From positions 16,676 to 80,675 of the forward strand of contig JADCGR010000031.1 of NCBI GenBank assembly GCA_020248905.1: 64,000 nucleotides of DNA, given 5' to 3'. Position numbers and translations under genes: made by a program. Positions within the stretch are counted from its first letter, which is position 1. Each line of letters opens with the position of its first letter. This stretch comes from Curvibacter sp. Lineage in GTDB: Bacteria; Pseudomonadota; Gammaproteobacteria; Burkholderiales; Burkholderiaceae_C. Positions 59,867-64,000 of the stretch are shown piece by piece. The notes under the pieces were generated by a model. The model worked only from the letters and a program-made list of their open reading frames with translations. It ran no database searches and was not told the DNA's origin.

Positions 59867-59906
59867 TGGGGCCGGCCATGATGAAGCGCATCCTGGTCCG
59901 GCCCCA
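59867..59906 (+). other. Stable hairpin between pufC and crtA
   Basis: TGGGGCCGG (59867-59875) pairs perfectly with CCGGCCCCA (59898-59906), extended inside by CCA/TGG with one bulged T, around a 15-base loop. No U run follows, so it looks like an mRNA-stabilising or attenuating stem rather than a full terminator. Confidence 0.55.
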
Positions 59907-59960
59907 CGCCATTTGCAATGCATGGCAGTGGCCGCAGGGCCGCCTGCGGGCCGGGTCACC

Positions 59961-60740
59961 ATGACCACCGCCGCCAGCCCGCATGAAACCCCCAGCGATG
60001 TTGTCGTCGTCATGCTGATGGACTACCTGAGCCGGCATCAGGCCTGGGGGTGGATGCGCCTGGTAGCCGGCGCGTCTGCCTTCAAGGATGTGCCAGGCCT
60101 GGTGTTTGCCAAGGTCATGGGCAGTGGTCACAAGGGCGGCTTTACCCTGCGCCCGAGCGCCAGCCACCAGGGCCTGATCTGCCGCTTCAGCCGCCTGGAT
60201 CAGGCGCTGGAATTTCTGCGCGGCAAGCAGGCGGCCAACCTGCGGGATCGTGCACGGGAATCGTGGACAGGCGTGCTGGCCGTCACCTCCAGCCGCGGCA
60301 GCTGGGACCAGCAGCCGTGGCCGGTGAGTCAGCATCTGCCGGCACACGACCCCTTGGGCAGCGGTGACGCGGCCAGCCGTCGTCCCCTGGCTATCCTCAC
60401 CCGCGCCAGTATTGTTCCCACGAAGGCCATGGCCTTCTGGCGCCATGCGCCCGCCGCACAGTCCGATTTGCACAGCGCCACGGGCTGCATGCTCGCCATG
60501 GGCCTGGGCGAGGCACCGCTGGTGCGTCAATGCACCTTCAGCCTGTGGCGCGATGCCCAGGCCATGCGCGATTACGCCACGCGGGGCGCACACCAGACGG
60601 CCGCAGCCGCAGCCCACCGCCATGGCTTCTTCTCAGAGTCGCTGTTCGTGCACATGGACGTGCTGCAGATGGACGGTGTCTGGCAGGGCCAGGCCTTGCG
60701 CCACGGACCAGTCCTTGATGCGGAGCCCGCACATGCCTAG
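59961..60740 (+). CDS. crtA: Spheroidene monooxygenase
   Basis: 259 residues from ATG 59961. 'VVMLMDYLSRHQAWGWMRLV', 'VFAKVMGSGHKGGFTLRPS' and 'SLWRDAQAMRDYAT' match CrtA. It oxidises spheroidene to spheroidenone (a 2-keto group) when oxygen is present. Its 3' end overlaps crtD by eight bases. Confidence 0.9.
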   Translation: MTTAASPHETPSDVVVVMLMDYLSRHQAWGWMRLVAGASAFKDVPGLVFAKVMGSGHKGGFTLRPSASHQGLICRFSRLDQALEFLRGKQAANLRDRARESWTGVLAVTSSRGSWDQQPWPVSQHLPAHDPLGSGDAASRRPLAILTRASIVPTKAMAFWRHAPAAQSDLHSATGCMLAMGLGEAPLVRQCTFSLWRDAQAMRDYATRGAHQTAAAAAHRHGFFSESLFVHMDVLQMDGVWQGQALRHGPVLDAEPAHA

Positions 60741-62289
60741 ACAACATGTCATCGTCATCGGGGCCGGCATGGGTGGGCTGAGCAGCGCGCTGCGGCTGGC
60801 ACATCAGGGCTGCGAAGTCACCGTGCTGGAGGCCTCGGGCCAGCCCGGAGGCAAGGTCCACGCGCGGGAGGTGGCCGGCGCGCTGATCGACAGCGGCCCC
60901 ACGGTCTTCACCATGCGCTGGGTGTTCGACGAACTGCTGCGCGAAGTGGGCACCGACCTGGAAGCCGAGTTGCAGGTTGAGCCCCTGGCCATCCTCGCGC
61001 GCCACTTCTGGACCGATGGCAGCTCACTGGACTTGTCGGCCGACGCCGAGGCCAGCGAGGCAGCCATCGCCGACTGGGCCGGACCTGAGGAGGCGCAGCG
61101 CTTCCGCCAGTTCTGCAGCACCGCGCGCCGGGTCTATGACACGCTCGAAGACACGGTGATCCGCGCGCAGCGGCCCAGCCTCATGCCGCTGATCGCGCGC
61201 CTCGGCCCCTCGGGCCTCGGTGTGCTGGCGAGCCTCGGCCCCTTGCGCAGCCTCTGGCACAGCATGGGGCGGCAATTTACCGACCCGCGGCTGCGCCAGC
61301 TCTTCGGCCGTTACGCCACTTACTGCGGCTCCTCGCCCTGGCAGGCGCCTGCGACCCTGATGCTCATCGCCCAGGTCGAGATGAATGGCGTGTGGTCCGT
61401 GCGCGGCGGCATGACCGCGCTCTCAGCCATGCTGGCGCGCCTGGCCGAAGCGCGCGGCGCACACCTGCGCTACCACAGCCGGTGCGCCAGCATCCTGCAG
61501 CGCGACGGCCGGGTCACGGGCGTGCGGCTGGACAACGGCGAGGAACTGCGCGCCGACGCCATCGTCTTCAATGGCGACGTTGCGGCGCTGCGCGCGGGCC
61601 TACTGTCGCAGGAGATGCGGGCTGCGGTACCGCGCGCCGCGCCACCACGCTCCCTTTCGGCGCTGACCTGGTCCATCCACGCGCCGGTCAGCGGCGTGGC
61701 GCTGGAGCGCCACAACGTGTTTTTCTGCGACGACTACGCACGCGAGTTCGACGACATCTTCGGCCACCACCGCCTGCCGCTGCATCCCACCGTCTACGTC
61801 TGCGCCCAAGACCGCCCGGGCGTGATCGCCGGGGGCGCTGCGCAAAGGCTCTTCTGCCTGGTCAATGCCCCTGCGATGGGTGATGACGAGGCGCTCGATC
61901 ACAAGGGACTGGCGTCATGCGAATCCAACAGCTTTCAACTCCTGCGCCAGCTCGGCCTGAAACTGGAGAGAACGCCCCAGAACTGCGTGCGCACCACCCC
62001 GTGGGAATTCCACCGGCGCTTCCCGGCGACGGGAGGCGCGCTCTACGGGCAGGCGACGCACGGCTGGAGCACGATTTTCTCGCGTCCGGGGGCCGTCACC
62101 CCGCTGCGGGGCCTGTACCTGGCCGGGGGCAGCGTGCACCCGGGGCCGGGGGTGCCAATGGCGGCGATGTCGGGGCGTCTGGCGGCCGCGGCCGTGCTGG
62201 AGAACCTCGGTTCGACCAGCGTGTTCCAGCCAACGGCTATCTCTGGTGGTATCTCGACGCCCTCAGCGACGATAGACAGCACGGCCTGA
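60733..62289 (+). CDS. crtD: 1-hydroxycarotenoid 3,4-desaturase (methoxyneurosporene dehydrogenase)
   Basis: 518 residues. The FAD motif 'VIVIGAGMGGLSSALRLAHQ' starts the protein, and 'GLYLAGGSVHPGPGVPMAAM' is the conserved C-terminal end of CrtI/CrtD-type desaturases. Lying next to crtC and crtA, it is called CrtD rather than CrtI. About 25 residues follow the conserved end and are encoded where crtC's conserved domain begins in another frame. The start MPRQHVIV at 60733 is preferred over an upstream extension within crtA. Confidence 0.88.
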   Translation: MPRQHVIVIGAGMGGLSSALRLAHQGCEVTVLEASGQPGGKVHAREVAGALIDSGPTVFTMRWVFDELLREVGTDLEAELQVEPLAILARHFWTDGSSLDLSADAEASEAAIADWAGPEEAQRFRQFCSTARRVYDTLEDTVIRAQRPSLMPLIARLGPSGLGVLASLGPLRSLWHSMGRQFTDPRLRQLFGRYATYCGSSPWQAPATLMLIAQVEMNGVWSVRGGMTALSAMLARLAEARGAHLRYHSRCASILQRDGRVTGVRLDNGEELRADAIVFNGDVAALRAGLLSQEMRAAVPRAAPPRSLSALTWSIHAPVSGVALERHNVFFCDDYAREFDDIFGHHRLPLHPTVYVCAQDRPGVIAGGAAQRLFCLVNAPAMGDDEALDHKGLASCESNSFQLLRQLGLKLERTPQNCVRTTPWEFHRRFPATGGALYGQATHGWSTIFSRPGAVTPLRGLYLAGGSVHPGPGVPMAAMSGRLAAAAVLENLGSTSVFQPTAISGGISTPSATIDSTA

Positions 62290-63125
62290 CGCTGATCGCC
62301 TTTGTCGGCAGCGTCTTCTCGCCCTACTACGCCTGGGCGCGGCGCGGCGGCGCGGCGGACCCCGAAAACCACTGTGCGCTCAATGTGGCCCTTTACAGCC
62401 CGGGGGCCAAGCGCTGGGCCATGACCGAGCGTGGCCGTGCGCACTGCCACCGCGACGCCCACCACTTTTGCGTCGGCCCGAGCGAGCTGGCCTGGGAAGG
62501 TGACAGCCTGCGCATCCGCATCCGCGAGCGTTCGGCACCCTGGGGGCAAGCCATTGCGGGGGAGATCCGGGTCTGGCCCCAGCAGTTGTTCGGCTTCTCG
62601 ACGCCGCTGGATGGCGCGGCGCGCCACCGCTGGGGCCCGCTGGCGCCGTCCGCGCGCATCGAGGTGTCGCTCAGTGCGCCGCAGCTGCGCTGGCAAGGCC
62701 AGGCCTACCTTGATTCCAACGAGGGCGATGAGCCCATCCACCGGGCCTTCCACACGTGGGACTGGTCACGCGCGCCCCTGAACGACGGCAGCACCCTGGT
62801 GTTTTATGACATGCAGTGGCCGCAGCAGCCGGACCGGCTGCTGGCCTTGCGGTTCACACCGCAGGGTGAAGTGGAGCCGGTGGAGCCGGCGCCCGTCCAG
62901 GTGCTGCCGCGCACCGCCTGGCGGCTGGCACGCCGCATGCGCAGCGAGCAGGCCGTGAGCGTGGCGGAGCAGCTCGAAGACACTCCCTTCTACCAGCGCG
63001 CGCTGCTGCGCTTTGCGTACGCGGGGCAATCGCTGACCGCGTTTCACGAAACCCTGTCCGTGCCCCGCCTGGTCTCGCCCGTGGTGCAGGCCATGCTGCC
63101 GTTTCGTATGCCGCGCCGGGGGTGA
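61917..63125 (+). CDS. crtC: Acyclic carotenoid 1,2-hydratase
   Basis: 402 residues from ATG 61917. The hydratase domain runs from about residue 108 ('GYLWWYLDALSDD', 'VFSPYYAWAR') to 'LPFRMPRRG'. It adds water to the psi-end C1,2 double bond, giving the 1-hydroxy group that CrtF methylates. The only usual in-frame starts are ATG 61917 and GTG 62001; both lie far inside crtD, so the genes overlap by 289-373 bases. The N-terminal 105 residues read as low-complexity Arg/Gly/Pro-rich sequence. The start is uncertain. Confidence 0.85.
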   Translation: MRIQQLSTPAPARPETGENAPELRAHHPVGIPPALPGDGRRALRAGDARLEHDFLASGGRHPAAGPVPGRGQRAPGAGGANGGDVGASGGRGRAGEPRFDQRVPANGYLWWYLDALSDDRQHGLTLIAFVGSVFSPYYAWARRGGAADPENHCALNVALYSPGAKRWAMTERGRAHCHRDAHHFCVGPSELAWEGDSLRIRIRERSAPWGQAIAGEIRVWPQQLFGFSTPLDGAARHRWGPLAPSARIEVSLSAPQLRWQGQAYLDSNEGDEPIHRAFHTWDWSRAPLNDGSTLVFYDMQWPQQPDRLLALRFTPQGEVEPVEPAPVQVLPRTAWRLARRMRSEQAVSVAEQLEDTPFYQRALLRFAYAGQSLTAFHETLSVPRLVSPVVQAMLPFRMPRRG

Positions 63126-63201
63126 AGCGCACCGCCGGGCCCTGCCGGCCCCCGGGTACGCCGCGCCGATGTTATTTCGCACTGTTGCGGGATTTAGCGG
63201 T

Positions 63202-63230
63202 TTGTAATGAACGCGGCTCTGCGCTATATT
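63202..63230 (+). promoter_or_regulatory. Candidate sigma70 promoter of the BamE-like gene
   Basis: TTGTAA (63202-63207), a 17-base spacer and TATATT (63225-63230). It implies a leader of about 145 bases before the ATG at 63381. The leader holds a 17-codon frame starting at 63284 with a GGGAG site. Confidence 0.45.
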
Positions 63231-63380
63231 GGCCTGAGATCTTCAAACAAGACAAGCACGTAGCTTGCAGCAAGGGAGCCGCGATGATGAACGCGCAGCC
63301 ATGGTGCTCCGCACTTTTGCGGTCGACATCACTCTAGGCACCTTGTGCCAGCTCGATACCCATCGAACCAGGAGAGCAGC

Positions 63381-63752
63381 ATGACGATATGTCGATTGTT
63401 TTGGATGCCTTTACTCTTACTCTGCGTCACAAGCGGGCAGGCCTGGGCACAGTCGGGCGAGTCTCGCCTTGAGAAACTCGAAGACTCTGTTCGCATGCTT
63501 GAACGTCGCGTGGTCGCGCTTGAAGAACAACTTGTTCAGCGGAACAAGAGCGCAGGGGTGCCTACGGATAAGTCGAACTGGCGGAAGCTCGAACGCGGCA
63601 TCTCCCAGGCCGAGGTGGAGAGGATTCTCGGCAGCCCTACCAAAGTTGACGCTTTCGGCTTGTTCACCATATGGCACTACGGCTACCCAGCGGGAGGGCG
63701 AGTTCAGTTCGACGGTAGAAACAATGCAGTCAGCGGCTGGCAAGAGCCGTGA
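63381..63752 (+). CDS. Exported BamE/SmpA-like small protein with coiled coil
   Basis: 123 residues. A signal peptide (1-20, cleavage near 'GQAWAQS') is followed by a coiled-coil helix (about 24-52, 'RLEKLEDSVRMLERRV'), then a BamE/OmlA-like fold 'WRKLERGISQAEVERILGSP' with 'IWHYGYPAGGRVQFDG'. BamE-type domains assemble with outer-membrane proteins; here the lipobox is absent. The ATG 63381 has a GGAGAG site. Function unassigned. Confidence 0.8.
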   Translation: MTICRLFWMPLLLLCVTSGQAWAQSGESRLEKLEDSVRMLERRVVALEEQLVQRNKSAGVPTDKSNWRKLERGISQAEVERILGSPTKVDAFGLFTIWHYGYPAGGRVQFDGRNNAVSGWQEP

Positions 63753-63973
63753 GAGCACTCGCAGATGCCTGATACTTTGCTGGAGTCGCCTCGCATCGGC
63801 ATGGCACCTAGCCCACCCCCTGTAGTGGTTCATCATCCATCCGACGTGCCAAGCTCCACACCGTCGCTCGTGGCTCAGCCCGAACGTTGAGACTGTGCAA
63901 AAACCCCCTGCATCCCGGAACCAATAGCACCTGACAGAGTCCATGCATCAACCCTTGAGAAGAGGAGTTGCAC
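63753..63973. other. Intergenic stretch with no supported gene
   Basis: 221 bases. I see no coding frame or clear promoter. The segment 'GAGACTGTGCAAAAACCCC' near 63889 resembles ends of some IS1182-type elements as I recall them, which would fit the frame that follows, but this is weak. Confidence 0.4.
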
Positions 63974-64000
63974 ATGGCCCGATACAAGCTGGTAGACCGC
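63974..64000 (+). CDS. Start of a gene cut by the window edge, possibly an IS1182-type transposase
   Basis: ATG at 63974 with a strong GAGGAG site encodes MARYKLVDR before the edge. Several IS1182-family transposases begin MARYK. Nine residues cannot settle it. Confidence 0.3.

Noticed and set aside
60364..60732. N-terminal extension of crtD
   Set aside because: It is the crtA coding region in another frame; the FAD motif starts right after ATG 60733.
61917..62001. A known restriction on crtC starts that would exclude 61917
   Set aside because: I looked for ATG/GTG/TTG closer to the conserved domain and found none, so the far-upstream start cannot be discarded.

Overview
The window is high-GC chromosomal DNA from an anoxygenic phototrophic betaproteobacterium of the order Burkholderiales, probably a Rubrivivax, Rhodoferax or Roseateles relative. 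This rests on three things: a photosynthesis gene cluster in the order crtEF-bchCXYZ-pufB-A-L-M-C-crtADC; housekeeping blocks in typical Burkholderiales order (mlaFEDACB-murA-his-hinT-tatABC, pilMNOPQ-aroKB, gltBD); and a cytochrome b with the Qo motif PVWY. The species is inferred from gene content only.

Left part, about 1-22.7 kb, almost all on the minus strand. From the left edge it holds the cytochrome bc1 complex (petABC, petC cut by the edge), pdxA, a Nif3-like protein and a small cysteine-cluster protein. A DegQ/AlgW-type protease follows on the plus strand. Then comes a very long minus-strand gene train, read from high to low coordinates: mlaF-E-D-A-C-B (lipid transport), an ABC-2 exporter, bolA, murA, hisG-D-C-B-H-A, a mutarotase gene, hisF-I-E, hinT and tatA-B-C. 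Many neighbours share 4-base ATGA overlaps. Between murA and hisG lies an RNA-level structure that looks like two mutually exclusive stems.

Middle part, about 22.7-46.8 kb. A decayed IS630-type element separates mlaF from gltD/gltB. A RAYT (REP-associated tyrosine transposase) gene with a nested palindrome follows. Next come a glycine-zipper lipoprotein, a methyltransferase, a DUF1415 protein, an MFS transporter, dgt, aroB, aroK and the type IV pilus genes pilQ-P-O-N-M. Divergently lie ponA (PBP1A), then cyaY, lptM and lysA.

Right part, about 46.8-64 kb. An ABC half-transporter and a tiny membrane protein precede the photosynthesis cluster. crtE and crtF make and methylate carotenoids, bchC and bchXYZ complete the bacteriochlorophyll ring reactions, and pufB/A/L/M/C encode LH1, the reaction centre and its tetraheme cytochrome. 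crtA/D/C build spheroidene- and spirilloxanthin-type carotenoids. The bc1 complex at the left end would close cyclic electron flow with this reaction centre. CrtJ/PpsR-type sites (TGT-N12-ACA) lie before crtE and bchC, each overlapping a TTGACA -35 hexamer.

The most unusual object is a 74-residue single-span membrane protein gene inserted between pufB and pufA, with its own ribosome binding site. I do not recognise it as any standard puf gene. It loosely resembles PufX in architecture, and it is the best candidate here for an undescribed component of the LH1-reaction centre complex. The right edge has a BamE-like lipid-barrel assembly-type protein and what may be the first codons of a transposase.
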